Program-made: the position numbers and the translations under genes | Notes under the pieces: model-generated | What the model was told of the DNA's origin: nothing | Seen by the model: only the letters and a program-made list of their open reading frames with translations | Databases searched by the model: none | Origin: Clostridia bacterium | GTDB lineage: Bacteria > Bacillota > DSM-521 > Neomoorellales > Neomoorellaceae | Direction: 5' to 3' | DNA length: 7,971 bases | Assembly (NCBI GenBank): GCA_030445875.1 | Contig: JASUSX010000093.1 | Coordinates: forward strand, 1-7,971 | In this document: one piece after another, positions 1 through 5,901 of the stretch | How the letters are laid out: every line of letters begins with the position of its first letter | Numbering within the stretch: the stretch's first letter is position 1

Positions 1-254
1 CTTAATCCTCTTTTCATGGCTCCCGTTCGCTGGTGGCGGTGTGCCACCATGGGTGACTCCTTACCGGGAGGGGTCGAACAGCGGGGCGCCGCCGGTCGAC
101 CCCTCTTTACTAAGGGTAATTATATAAAGAAATGTTGAAACCCGCATTAAAAATAGCTGAGAATAAGCTAAGAATTTACCTGGTAAAGAGCGTTATAGGC
201 CGCGGCCCTGTGACTTCCCTGTTCAATTAGCATTATATAGCCCCTTTCCGGCCA
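1..254. other. Left-edge noncoding region with two hairpins
   Basis: No gene is called in the first 313 bases. At 68-77 and 96-105 a perfect 10-bp inverted repeat (GAGGGGTCGA / TCGACCCCTC) encloses an inner GCGG/CCGC stem at 81-92 and is followed only by TTT (106-108), so it could be a terminator of a + strand gene left of the window. A second hairpin, GGTGGC...GCCACC, lies at about 32-48, and CTCCCG (20-25) can pair with CGGGAG (65-70), competing with the large stem. I do not recognise a known riboswitch or T-box core. Bases 110-254 are AT-rich and show nothing further that I can support. Frame 1 is open from base 1 to a TGA at 136-138, but its codons mostly spell out the hairpin arms, so I do not call it a gene. 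Confidence 0.4.
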
Positions 255-283
255 TTGCAACCGGCAGGGCGCTCTGTTATACT
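255..283 (+). promoter_or_regulatory. Sigma-A promoter for the small membrane protein (and cinA)
   Basis: TTGCAA (255-260) and TATACT (278-283) are separated by exactly 17 bases and resemble the vegetative consensus TTGACA-N17-TATAAT (five of six matches in each box). Transcription would start near base 290, just ahead of the AGGAGG ribosome binding site at 296-301. It is the only convincing promoter before the 47-aa ORF and cinA. Confidence 0.7.
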
Positions 284-313
284 GGTAAACGAAAAAGGAG
301 GTTGGGTGACGGG

Positions 314-457
314 ATGAAGAAATGGCAGGTAGCCCTTTTCCTGGCTGGATGGCTGGTCCTAGGGCTTTTCGTAACCGCCGTTAACAACCTGGGTACGGGA
401 GGACACGGGGCTGGGGAGCACACGCCCACGGCTGCCGTGGCGGGAAGTAACCATTAA
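314..457 (+). CDS. Small single-pass membrane protein, 47 aa, unknown function
   Basis: ATG at 314 opens a 47-codon frame ending in TAA at 455-457. A strong AGGAGG lies at 296-301; the 12-base spacing is rather long but usable. The protein starts MKKWQ, followed by one hydrophobic segment (about residues 5-23, rich in Leu, Val, Phe and Ala). A small polar tail with Gly, His and Thr follows (residues 24-47). This could be a membrane anchor or an uncleaved signal peptide. The sigma-A promoter directly upstream and the intrinsic terminator 5 bases after the stop make it a self-contained transcription unit, which supports it being real. I do not recognise the family. cinA follows 53 bases later and may be reached by readthrough. 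Confidence 0.55.
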   Translation: MKKWQVALFLAGWLVLGLFVTAVNNLGTGGHGAGEHTPTAAVAGSNH

Positions 458-462
458 CTGTT

Positions 463-488
463 AAGCGCCGCTGCCAGGGCGCTTTTTT
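463..488 (+). terminator. Intrinsic terminator between the 47-aa gene and cinA
   Basis: AAGCGCC (463-469) pairs perfectly with GGCGCTT (478-484) around an 8-base loop, and the T-run continues to 488. It lies only 22 bases before the cinA start, leaving no room for a separate cinA promoter. cinA is therefore probably expressed by partial readthrough. Confidence 0.75.
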
Positions 489-510
489 AAGTTTACGGGA
501 GGTTTTTATT

Positions 511-1758
511 TTGCATGCGGAAGCTATCTTTACCGGTACGGAAATACTCCTGGGCCAGATCGTCAATACCAACGCCGCTTTCCTGGGGCGGGAACTGGCC
601 GCGGCCGGGATCAGCCTTTACCGCCAGGTGGTGGTCGGCGACAACCTGGAGCGTATCCGCGCGGCCATTGAGGCGGCCCGCCAGCGGGCTGACCTGGTCA
701 TCGTCGGCGGCGGCCTGGGACCTACGGAGGACGACCTCACACGGGAGGCCCTGGCCGCCGCCCTGGGCCTGCCCCTGGTGGAAGACCCGGTGGCCAGGGA
801 GAATGTCACCCGCTATTTCGCCGCCCGCGGGCGGGCGATGACGGCCAGCAACCTGAAACAGGCCCTGCTCCCGGCCGGGGCCCGCGCCCTGGAAAACCCC
901 TATGGTACTGCGGCCGGGGTATTCCTGGAACACGGGGGTAAGCTCTACGCCCTGCTGCCCGGGCCGCCGCGGGAGTTTGAACCCATGGTGGTGGAGCGGC
1001 TGTTACCCCTCCTGGAGCCTTACGGCGCCCGGCGGGGGGTGATCGCTTCCCGGGTGCTGAAAATCGCTGGCCTGGGGGAGTCGGCTGTTGAAGAGGCCGT
1101 CCGAGATTTGCTCCGCGGCGCCAACCCCACCCTGGCGCCCCTGGCCAAACCGGGCGAGGTTTTATTACGCCTGACGGCCCGGGCCGCCAGCCCGGAGGCG
1201 GCGCGGGAATTAATCCGGCCCCTCGAGGCAGCCGTCCGGGAGCGCCTGGCGGCGCACATCTTTGGCAGCGATCACGATACCCTGGAGGGGGTCGTGGGCA
1301 GGCTTCTTGGCGAGCAACACCTGACCCTGGCTGTGGCCGAGTCCTGTACCGGCGGCCTGCTGGCCCACCGCCTCACCAATATCCCCGGCAGTTCGGACTA
1401 CTTTATGGGCGGCCTGGTCACCTATAGCCACGAGGCGAAGGTCAAGCTCCTGGGGGTCAAGGAAGAGACCCTGGCCATCCATGGCGCCGTCAGCCCAGAG
1501 GTGGCCGCGGCCATGGCTACAGGTGTGCGCCGGGTGCTGGGGACGGATATTGGCGTGGGCATCACCGGTATTGCCGGCCCTGGCGGCGGCAGCCCGGCTA
1601 AGCCCGTGGGGCTGGTCTATATCGGCCTGGATATGCAGGGTCAGGTGGAAGTGCAGCGGGAGTTCTTTATCGGGGAGCGGGAAAACATCAAGGGGCAATC
1701 CGCCCAGGGAGCGCTGTACCTGCTCTGGCGGGGGTTACGGGAAAAACAGGTAGGATAA
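511..1758 (+). CDS. cinA: CinA: competence/damage-inducible protein, ADP-ribose pyrophosphatase / NMN deamidase type
   Basis: This 415-aa protein has full length for the CinA family. Residues 1 to about 170 form the molybdopterin-binding-like (MoCF/COG1058) domain, with the signature GGLGPTEDDLT at 67-77. Residues from about 255 form the CinA C-terminal (PncC) domain, with AESCTGG at 276-282 and GITGIAGPGGGSP at 350-362. In this family the C-terminal domain deamidates nicotinamide mononucleotide for NAD recycling, and the N-terminal domain of some members hydrolyses ADP-ribose. The role in competence is historical. The start is a TTG at 511, chosen because GGGAGG (497-502) stands 8 bases before it and the protein begins MHAEAIFTGTEILLG, as relatives do. 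It is cytosolic. A terminator sits just upstream. The next gene is convergent. Confidence 0.95.
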   Translation: MHAEAIFTGTEILLGQIVNTNAAFLGRELAAAGISLYRQVVVGDNLERIRAAIEAARQRADLVIVGGGLGPTEDDLTREALAAALGLPLVEDPVARENVTRYFAARGRAMTASNLKQALLPAGARALENPYGTAAGVFLEHGGKLYALLPGPPREFEPMVVERLLPLLEPYGARRGVIASRVLKIAGLGESAVEEAVRDLLRGANPTLAPLAKPGEVLLRLTARAASPEAARELIRPLEAAVRERLAAHIFGSDHDTLEGVVGRLLGEQHLTLAVAESCTGGLLAHRLTNIPGSSDYFMGGLVTYSHEAKVKLLGVKEETLAIHGAVSPEVAAAMATGVRRVLGTDIGVGITGIAGPGGGSPAKPVGLVYIGLDMQGQVEVQREFFIGERENIKGQSAQGALYLLWRGLREKQVG

Positions 1759-1760
1759 GT

Positions 1761-1838
1761 GGCAGATTGATTATCTGCCGCCGTTATAGTTGCCGGCCAG
1801 CCTTGCCAGCCTGGCAGTGGCCTGACGGGCGCTCCCGT
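1761..1838. other. Cluster of three hairpins between convergent genes
   Basis: Between the cinA stop and the end of the cell wall hydrolase gene stand three inverted repeats: GGCAGAT/ATCTGCC (1761-1779, 5-base loop); a GGCCA/TGGCC stem at 1795-1822 with an inner TGCC/GGCA stem (1804-1816); and ACGGG/CCCGT (1825-1838, loop CGCT). None has a T-tract on either strand. They fit a bidirectional 3'-end or transcript-stabilising role rather than classical intrinsic terminators; that role is inferred from position. Confidence 0.45.
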
Positions 1839-2431
1839 TAACGAGTAAAAATATGGTTGCCGATTTGGGTTATCTGGGGCCGCGTCCAGATCCAGGCGCT
1901 GGTGGCGGTGGCCGGGTTAAAGAAATAAAGGGCGCCGTTGCTTGGGTCCCAGTCGTTCAAGGCGTCATGGGTGGCCGTGTAGTCCCTGGGCGTTACCGGG
2001 ACCTGCCAGTAATGGCCGTTAGCCACGCTTTCAAAGGCCCAGGGTTCAAAGATAATGTCCGGGATGGTCTTGGGGAAGGCCGGGTCGCGCAGGCGGTTTA
2101 AGACCACGGCCACCACGGCCACCTGGCCGGGGTAGGGTTCCTCCTGGGCCTCGGCCGCGACCAAACGGGCCAGGAGGTTGGTCTCGTCGGCCTGGATACC
2201 GGCAGGCAGGGGTTTGGCTGCCGGCGGCGGCACAGGCGGGCGGGCCAGGAAGTAGCTGATGCCGGGAATTAAGACGGTAAATACAAGTACACCCAACAAC
2301 ACCCGGGCCTGCCAGGCCGGGGGCAGGTAGAGCGGCTTGAGGTTCTGCCAGGTGTGCAGCCACACACTCCTGGTAGCCTGCCAGGCCTGGGTCAGGTGCA
2401 AGCGCGCCAACTGCCACCAGGCGCGCCACAC
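1838..2431 (-). CDS. SleB-like cell wall hydrolase with N-terminal membrane anchor
   Basis: This 197-aa protein has an aromatic/basic N-terminus, one transmembrane segment at about 44-62 and a Pro/Ala-rich linker (65-77). From about residue 84 to the end it carries a Hydrolase_2/SleB domain. Family features visible are LLARLVAAEA (87-95, with the presumed catalytic Glu94), GQVAVVAVVLNR (102-113), the GALYFFNP stretch (166-173) and the C-terminal W.W.RP...IGNHIF motif. SleB enzymes are lytic transglycosylases that cut spore cortex or wall peptidoglycan. Here the catalytic domain should face outward. The start is GTG at 2431, five bases after the stop of the 92-aa gene, so the two are probably co-transcribed and coupled. 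The ribosome site is weak (GGGGGCAGG or AAAGG). The peptidoglycan-binding domain of true SleB is absent, so its use in germination is uncertain. Confidence 0.85.
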   Translation of the reverse strand: MWRAWWQLARLHLTQAWQATRSVWLHTWQNLKPLYLPPAWQARVLLGVLVFTVLIPGISYFLARPPVPPPAAKPLPAGIQADETNLLARLVAAEAQEEPYPGQVAVVAVVLNRLRDPAFPKTIPDIIFEPWAFESVANGHYWQVPVTPRDYTATHDALNDWDPSNGALYFFNPATATSAWIWTRPQITQIGNHIFTR

Positions 2432-2436
2432 TGCCT

Positions 2437-2715
2437 TTATTGCCTGCCCCCTGCCCGCAGCCAGGCCGGGCTCGCCGCTAGATAATGGGCCAGCTTTTTT
2501 AGTAGCCTGCTGTAGATAATACGCCCCCCGGCCGCCGGCGGGGCTGATGGTTGGCCTTCCCCCTGGCGCCCTAGGCCGGCAAACACCTGTCTGATCATGG
2601 CACGTAGCGCCTCCCCGGCGCGCCGGAGAGCGGTAATTATCGCCCTTGGCCGTTCTTTTTCCGGCTGCGGCCCTTTTTCCTCACGCCGGTGGCTTCGCCC
2701 AGATTGCCAGGCCAT
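2437..2715 (-). CDS. Small basic protein upstream of the SleB-like gene, unknown function
   Basis: This is a 92-aa frame with ATG at 2715 and a good ribosome site (AAGGAAGGG about 8 bases upstream), ending five bases before the hydrolase gene. It is rich in Arg, Lys and Ala, begins with a highly charged stretch (residues 5-24) and ends in an amphipathic, basic segment (about 66-85, RLLKKLAHYLAASP). There is no clear membrane segment, signal peptide or known motif. Its own putative promoter and the tight spacing to the hydrolase suggest a two-gene unit. It does not resemble YpeB, the usual SleB partner, which is far larger. I do not recognise the family. The high GC content keeps many frames open, so confidence is moderate. 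Confidence 0.5.
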   Translation of the reverse strand: MAWQSGRSHRREEKGPQPEKERPRAIITALRRAGEALRAMIRQVFAGLGRQGEGQPSAPPAAGGRIIYSRLLKKLAHYLAASPAWLRAGGRQ

Positions 2716-2757
2716 AGCTTCACCCTTCCTTGCCGGACTTATCCCTGCTGGGATTTA

Positions 2758-2786
2758 ATTATAGTTTGGCAAAGAAGGGCTTGAAA
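2758..2786 (-). promoter_or_regulatory. Putative sigma-A promoter for the 92-aa gene and SleB-like gene
   Basis: Read on the - strand, a perfect TATAAT (2763-2758) lies 17 bases after TTTCAA (2786-2781), a weak -35 box. The start of the 92-aa gene is 42 bases downstream of the -10 box. A small palindrome, ATCCC/GGGAT (2741-2754), falls in the predicted leader. The -10 box is convincing and the -35 is not, so an alternative sigma factor cannot be excluded. Confidence 0.45.
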
Positions 2787-2825
2787 CTTGCAAAAGTGTT
2801 TACTCCTGCGGCCTTGCCAGGTAAA

Positions 2826-3428
2826 TTACAAACGGTTGCCCATCTCCGCCCACAGCGAGTAAGGTACGGCTACCTTTAACCTGACTTCGCTGCCGTAGTC
2901 CGTCGCCAGCACCCTGCCGCCGCGGCTGTGCAGCTGGTAAAGCAGCCGGTCCAGTTCAGCATAGCTGCAGGTGAGTTCTAGTTCCTGCGTCACGACGCGC
3001 TGGATGCTCCCCGCTTCTTCCAGGGCCTGGCGGGCGGCCTGGCCGTAGGCCTCTATCAGCCCCCGCACCCCCAGCTTTTTGCCGCCGAAGTAACGGGTCA
3101 CCACCACAGCCACGTTGGTCAGGCCAAGGCTGGCAATGGCCCCCAGGATAGGCCGCCCGGCTGTCCCGCCTGGCTCACCGGCGTCGCTGTAATAAGTTAT
3201 TGCCTGCTTGCCCGTACCCAGCCGGTAGGCGAAACAGTTGTGGGTGGCCTGGCGGTGCGCTGCTGCCACCTGGGCGATAAACCCTCTGGCCGCCGTCTCG
3301 CTGTCCACTTCCCGGGCGTGGCTGATAAACAGGGAGCGCTCGATCTTTATTTCGGCTATGGCTTCCCGGGCCACGGTCAGGTAGGAGCCGCTGCTCCCGG
3401 TGCCAGGGTCGGCCTCATGTTTCTTCAT
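2826..3428 (-). CDS. yigZ: YigZ/YvyE (IMPACT) family protein
   Basis: With ATG at 3428 this is a 200-aa protein, the usual family length. Numbering from this start, the IMPACT N-terminal domain (about 18-130) shows ATHNCFAYRLG (61-71), SDAGEPGGTAGRPIL (81-95) and VVTRYFGGKKLGVRGL (109-124), close to the family signature. A second domain of the UPF0029 type runs from about 140 to the C-terminus. Family members are cytosolic; the eukaryotic relative binds GCN1 in translational control, and the bacterial function is not settled. The frame is open further up to a GTG at 3530, but that extension would be coded by the intrinsic terminator at 3467-3504 and has no family resemblance, so I start at 3428. 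No good ribosome site precedes this ATG. It overlaps the stop of a small upstream frame (ATGA), so translational coupling is possible. Confidence 0.9.
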   Translation of the reverse strand: MKKHEADPGTGSSGSYLTVAREAIAEIKIERSLFISHAREVDSETAARGFIAQVAAAHRQATHNCFAYRLGTGKQAITYYSDAGEPGGTAGRPILGAIASLGLTNVAVVVTRYFGGKKLGVRGLIEAYGQAARQALEEAGSIQRVVTQELELTCSYAELDRLLYQLHSRGGRVLATDYGSEVRLKVAVPYSLWAEMGNRL

Positions 3429-3523
3429 AGGGCGAACAACTCGCGCAGTGCCCCTTCCAGGGCAGCAAAAAAAAGGAGTACCTGCCACACTGCCCTGGTA
3501 CTCCTTAAGCCGCTTTTTGTCAA
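3425..3523 (-). CDS. Possible 32-codon leader ORF coupled to yigZ
   Basis: On the - strand a TTG at 3523-3521 stands 9 bases after GGGAGG and opens a 32-codon frame. It reads through the terminator hairpin and its T-tract (coding Val-Leu-Leu-Phe-Phe) and stops at a TGA overlapping the yigZ start as ATGA. The C-terminal half is hydrophobic. Ribosome site, spacing and overlap together suggest a leader peptide that feeds ribosomes into yigZ, which lacks its own site. The frame is short and the start rare, so this is a candidate only. Confidence 0.25.
   Translation of the reverse strand: MTKSGLRSTRAVWQVLLFFAALEGALRELFAL
3467..3504 (-). terminator. Strong intrinsic terminator between the MBL-fold gene and yigZ
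   Basis: Read on the - strand, GGAGTACC (3504-3497) pairs perfectly with GGTACTCC (3482-3475) around a 14-base loop, followed by eight T (3474-3467). It ends transcripts coming from the MBL-fold gene 51 bases upstream. It lies 39 bases before the yigZ start, and I see no promoter in between. Confidence 0.85.
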
Positions 3524-3554
3524 CAGCCACCGCCTCCCATTTGTCTACCTTGAG

Positions 3555-4229
3555 TTAAATCCGCGGCTGACTGGCGGCCAGGACCCAAACTTCGGTTTCC
3601 TGCGGTAAGGTCTCCGGCCGCAGGTCAACCTTCACCTCGCCAAAACGGCGCACATTGGCCCGGCCGGCGGTAAATTCGTCAACCCCGGCGATGGGGAACC
3701 CCTGCATACCCGGCACCAGGTAGTGCATGGGTAAAACCACCCGCGGTTTGAGGGCCTCTACGGTCTGCCAGGCCTGGCCGGCGTCGATGGTAAAGTAGCC
3801 GCCCACCGGGATCATCACCCCATCCAAACGGCCTATCTGGCGTACCTGATCTTCATTGAGCAGGTGCCCCAGGTCGCCCAGGTGGGCGAGGCGTAAATCC
3901 CCGATTTCAAAGACGAAGACCGCGTTTTTGCCCCTTTTGGCCCCAGCAGCGTCGTCGTGGTAAGCCGGGACTGTGTAGGCGTGCACATCTTTACAAGTCT
4001 TATCAACCTTTTCCCAGGTGGCGCCATCCGGGCTCAGGCCCCGCCAGACTTCAGGGTTGCCCTTGACTCCCTCCAGGTAATTGTGGTCCCAGTGCTCATG
4101 GGAAATAGTAACCACGTCGGCGGTGACCACTGTCGCCGCCGGGGAAACCTGCGGGCCGTAAGGGTCGGTCACCAGCCGCCCCCCGGCCGGGCTTTCCAGG
4201 TAAAAACTAGCGTGTCCTAACCAACGCAT
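3555..4229 (-). CDS. Metallo-beta-lactamase-fold metal-dependent hydrolase
   Basis: This 224-aa protein belongs to the small UPF0173/Lactamase_B_3-like group. It opens with the group's MRWLGHASFYLE segment (His6) and carries the metal site HEHWDHN (44-50: His44, His46, Asp48, His49). Further candidate ligands are His91 (YHDD), Asp119 in HLGDLGH (116-122) and His169 (PMHY). Length and domain are complete with no signal peptide, so it is cytosolic. The substrate is unknown; the fold covers hydrolysis of esters, lactones and phosphodiesters. The start ATG at 4229 has GAGGGGGGG about 8 bases upstream. It begins only 31 bases after the stop of the phage-side coiled-coil gene, with no terminator or promoter visible between, and is closed by the terminator at 3467-3504. 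GC-rich codon use resembles the host genes to its left. Confidence 0.88.
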   Translation of the reverse strand: MRWLGHASFYLESPAGGRLVTDPYGPQVSPAATVVTADVVTISHEHWDHNYLEGVKGNPEVWRGLSPDGATWEKVDKTCKDVHAYTVPAYHDDAAGAKRGKNAVFVFEIGDLRLAHLGDLGHLLNEDQVRQIGRLDGVMIPVGGYFTIDAGQAWQTVEALKPRVVLPMHYLVPGMQGFPIAGVDEFTAGRANVRRFGEVKVDLRPETLPQETEVWVLAASQPRI

Positions 4230-4260
4230 TTATAAACCCCCCCTCGTGGATCTTCCTCAG

Positions 4261-4716
4261 TTAGAAAGCGCGCCGCATTGCAAATCCCTGCAGGCGTTTG
4301 CGCCTCCATAGGGCCCGGATCTTAACGTCGTGTTCGCCTATGATTTCATAAATGGAGCTTATATGATCAGTAAGCTCTTCGAATTTATGTAAAACCTCTA
4401 CCCGGAATTCACTTAGCATACCCACTTGATCGAAGGTAGCGTTTAGCCGCCGTTCCACCCTGTCAAGCCTTTCAGCAAGCTCGCGCCTGGTATCTTGAAG
4501 CTCTTCCCGGACGCTCACAATCTGACCGGTAAGCTTATCCTTGGTGTCATTGAGTTCCACCCGGACGCCGGTAATCTGTTGCTGGAGTTCTTGCCTGACG
4601 CCGGCGATCTGCCCCGTCAGTTCCTCCCGAGTGTCCTTAAGTTCCCCTCGGGTTTGCTTGAGCTCTACAGCGATCTGCTGTACTAGCCCGTAAAGGGCAT
4701 CAATTTTATCCTCCAT
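4261..4716 (-). CDS. Coiled-coil protein with alternating 7- and 11-residue repeats
   Basis: This 151-aa soluble protein begins at ATG 4716, which shares one base with the amidase stop (TAATG). A GGAGGTG ribosome site lies 8 bases upstream inside the amidase gene. Residues 18-89 are a regular repeat whose units begin with E/K-L: 7, 7, 11, 11, 7, 11, 7 and 11 residues (for example ELTGQIAGVRQ at 32-42 and KLTGQIVSVRE at 61-71). Such heptad/hendecad mixing makes a long, nearly straight coiled coil. The C-terminal part (95-151) has further helical sequence and ends basic (RRKRLQGFAMRRAF). No membrane segment or enzyme motif is seen. Position after the amidase suggests a phage late-operon gene, but similar host coiled-coil proteins exist and the base composition is intermediate, so it could be the first host gene. 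Function unknown. Confidence 0.7.
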   Translation of the reverse strand: MEDKIDALYGLVQQIAVELKQTRGELKDTREELTGQIAGVRQELQQQITGVRVELNDTKDKLTGQIVSVREELQDTRRELAERLDRVERRLNATFDQVGMLSEFRVEVLHKFEELTDHISSIYEIIGEHDVKIRALWRRKRLQGFAMRRAF

Positions 4717-5393
4717 TATTTTGACACCTCCACTTGTTTCTTTTTGTCATTCCAATATACCTTCAGCCCCAGGGCTTCGCACAGCTTTCGAATCTCGACA
4801 TAGGTCGTTTTATCTTTAATGAATCCCTCCAACTCCATACCTTCAAATAAAACTTTAGTCTTAATCACGTCTTCATCCTCTCCTTTTCCTTTTAAATCTT
4901 CGAAAAGACGATCCCATGGAAACTTCGGTCCTGGGCAATTAGGCCGGCGAATACTATCAATCCGATAGTGACCGATAATATGGTCATTATCAACCGGAAT
5001 CCCATGTTTTGCTACAAGCTGTCGATGTAGCCACAACGTGGCCTGATACTGAATCTCTGTCAGCGGCTCATTTGGAAATCCTTCATGCTCGATTCCTATT
5101 GTGTAGCGATTTGGATTGGTTCCATCGTAAAGCTTCCAGTTTGGCTTATTCACTATTCCTGCGTGCCAAGCAGTATCTCCATCTTTTACTAACTGCAAAA
5201 TCCGCCCGTCCCTTGTGACGAGATAATGTGCACTGGCCTGAGCTTTTGGATTTTGAAGCCATGAAAGGCATCCTGGCATGAGACCGGCGGTGATATGGTT
5301 TACGATGGCTATAATTTTTCGGCCTCCCCTCCCCTCACTGAAATTCTTTGTTCCGACCCATTCAATTTTCACCTGATTCATTCCTCCCTTCAT
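4716..5393 (-). CDS. Phage endolysin: N-acetylmuramoyl-L-alanine amidase with C-terminal stalk-like domain
   Basis: This 225-aa protein carries an Amidase_2/PGRP-type domain (about residues 8-165) that cuts the bond between N-acetylmuramic acid and L-alanine in peptidoglycan. Zinc ligands appear to be His33 (IVNHITAG), His142 (IGHYRID) and Cys153 (PNCPGPKFPW); AWHAG (75-79) is also typical. A charged linker leads to a C-terminal module (about 177-225, VLFEGMELEGFIKDKTTYVE and on) resembling the copper-amine-oxidase N-terminal/stalk-like domain common in clostridial wall proteins. This is likely a binding or spacing module. There is no signal peptide, so release through a holin is expected, and two small membrane proteins lie just upstream. 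The start is uncertain: ATG 5393, ATG 5381 or GTG 5372. GGGAGGA at about 5388-5382 sits best for GTG 5372, while homolog-like sequence begins at Met5. Confidence 0.9.
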   Translation of the reverse strand: MKGGMNQVKIEWVGTKNFSEGRGGRKIIAIVNHITAGLMPGCLSWLQNPKAQASAHYLVTRDGRILQLVKDGDTAWHAGIVNKPNWKLYDGTNPNRYTIGIEHEGFPNEPLTEIQYQATLWLHRQLVAKHGIPVDNDHIIGHYRIDSIRRPNCPGPKFPWDRLFEDLKGKGEDEDVIKTKVLFEGMELEGFIKDKTTYVEIRKLCEALGLKVYWNDKKKQVEVSK

Positions 5394-5574
5394 TATGAAT
5401 TTCTTTTTTCTTTATTGTTGCCAATGCCCAAAGTTCCCCCGTAGTAAATGCAAACCAGGCTCCAACCAATGTGGAAGGCTCGCTGCCGACTCTGAGGAAC
5501 ACATAAAGAACTGCACCGGCGAAGGCAGCATTAAGGGTTATTACAGCAGCTACAATCCATTTTGAATACCGCAT
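5362..5574 (-). CDS. Small two-segment membrane protein, holin candidate
   Basis: With ATG at 5574 the protein has 70 residues, starting MRYSKWIVAAV. Two hydrophobic segments (about 6-26 and 35-52) are joined by a short loop, and the C-terminus is short and charged (KKKEIHNEGRNESGEN). Size, topology and position before an endolysin fit a class II holin or a holin partner that makes membrane lesions for lysis. The chosen start is one base past the stop of the preceding gene (TAATATG). An upstream in-frame ATG at 5604 would add ten residues and overlap the neighbour by 29 bases. The 3' end overlaps the amidase start region. I recognise no specific family. Confidence 0.6.
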   Translation of the reverse strand: MRYSKWIVAAVITLNAAFAGAVLYVFLRVGSEPSTLVGAWFAFTTGELWALATIKKKEIHNEGRNESGEN

Positions 5575-5575
5575 A

Positions 5576-5806
5576 TTACCGTCTCGCCCTTTCAAGTAAT
5601 TCATCAATTTTCTGTTCCTGCCTCACTAATGAAAGCTGTATTGATTGAATGACGTTTGCTAAGCTGTTCAATGCTTTTGTGTTGTTTTCTACGACCTCTG
5701 AAAGATCACTATCTTTTTTCTTGTTCAAAAACAAACTCACAACATACAAAAGCCCTGCGACGGCGAATGTCGCAAGGCCGTATTGTGCCAGCTCTGCTCC
5801 CGGCAT
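5576..5806 (-). CDS. Small phage membrane protein with coiled-coil tail, BhlA/UviB-like holin candidate
   Basis: This 76-aa protein begins MPGAELAQYG and has one hydrophobic segment (about 8-27). A basic LNKKK patch and a polar, helical coiled-coil tail (about 33-76, ending LLERARR) follow. This layout matches the BhlA/UviB-type holin-like proteins of Firmicute phages and bacteriocin loci; the match is by architecture, not by a search. The ATG at 5806 follows an excellent AAAAAGGAGG site with 8-base spacing, placing it as the first gene after the template repeat. With the next gene and the amidase it forms a lysis cassette. No reverse transcriptase motif is present in it or its neighbours. 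Confidence 0.65.
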   Translation of the reverse strand: MPGAELAQYGLATFAVAGLLYVVSLFLNKKKDSDLSEVVENNTKALNSLANVIQSIQLSLVRQEQKIDELLERARR

Positions 5807-5867
5807 TATATCTGCCTCCTTTTTAAAAGTAAGGGTTCTATATATTTTTTCTCTAAGTTATACACGG

Positions 5868-5897
5868 TCTTGTCGCACGCTTTGTGTTCGACCAAGA
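5868..5897 (-). other. Stem-loop 3' of the DGR template repeat
   Basis: On the - strand, TCTTG(G)TCG at 5897-5889 and CGACAAGA at 5875-5868 form an 8-bp stem with a single bulged G and a 13-base loop. A-rich rather than T-rich sequence follows, so it is not a standard terminator. It could be the structured end of a template RNA; that role is inferred from position only. Confidence 0.45.
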
Positions 5898-5901
5898 GGT
5901 C

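Noticed and set aside
1..138. Frame 1 open from the left edge to a TGA at 136-138, as the end of an upstream gene
   Set aside because: Its codons are mostly hairpin arms, the composition is not protein-like, and nothing matches a known C-terminus. It remains possible but unsupported.
493..1698. Long open frames on the - strand inside cinA
   Set aside because: They are by-products of high GC codon bias; cinA motifs are complete on the + strand.
3429..3530. N-terminal extension of the YigZ protein from GTG 3530
   Set aside because: The extension is encoded by the intrinsic terminator, has no family resemblance, and GGGAGG is only two bases from that GTG.
4230..4260. A defined phage attachment site between the coiled-coil and MBL-fold genes
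   Set aside because: The other prophage end is outside the window, so no core repeat can be shown. The interval is fully used by the ribosome site and spacer.
5362..5806. The two small genes after the TR as RT or avd remnants
   Set aside because: Both are hydrophobic membrane proteins with holin-like layout; neither shows RT motifs, and avd proteins are soluble helical bundles of about 120 residues.
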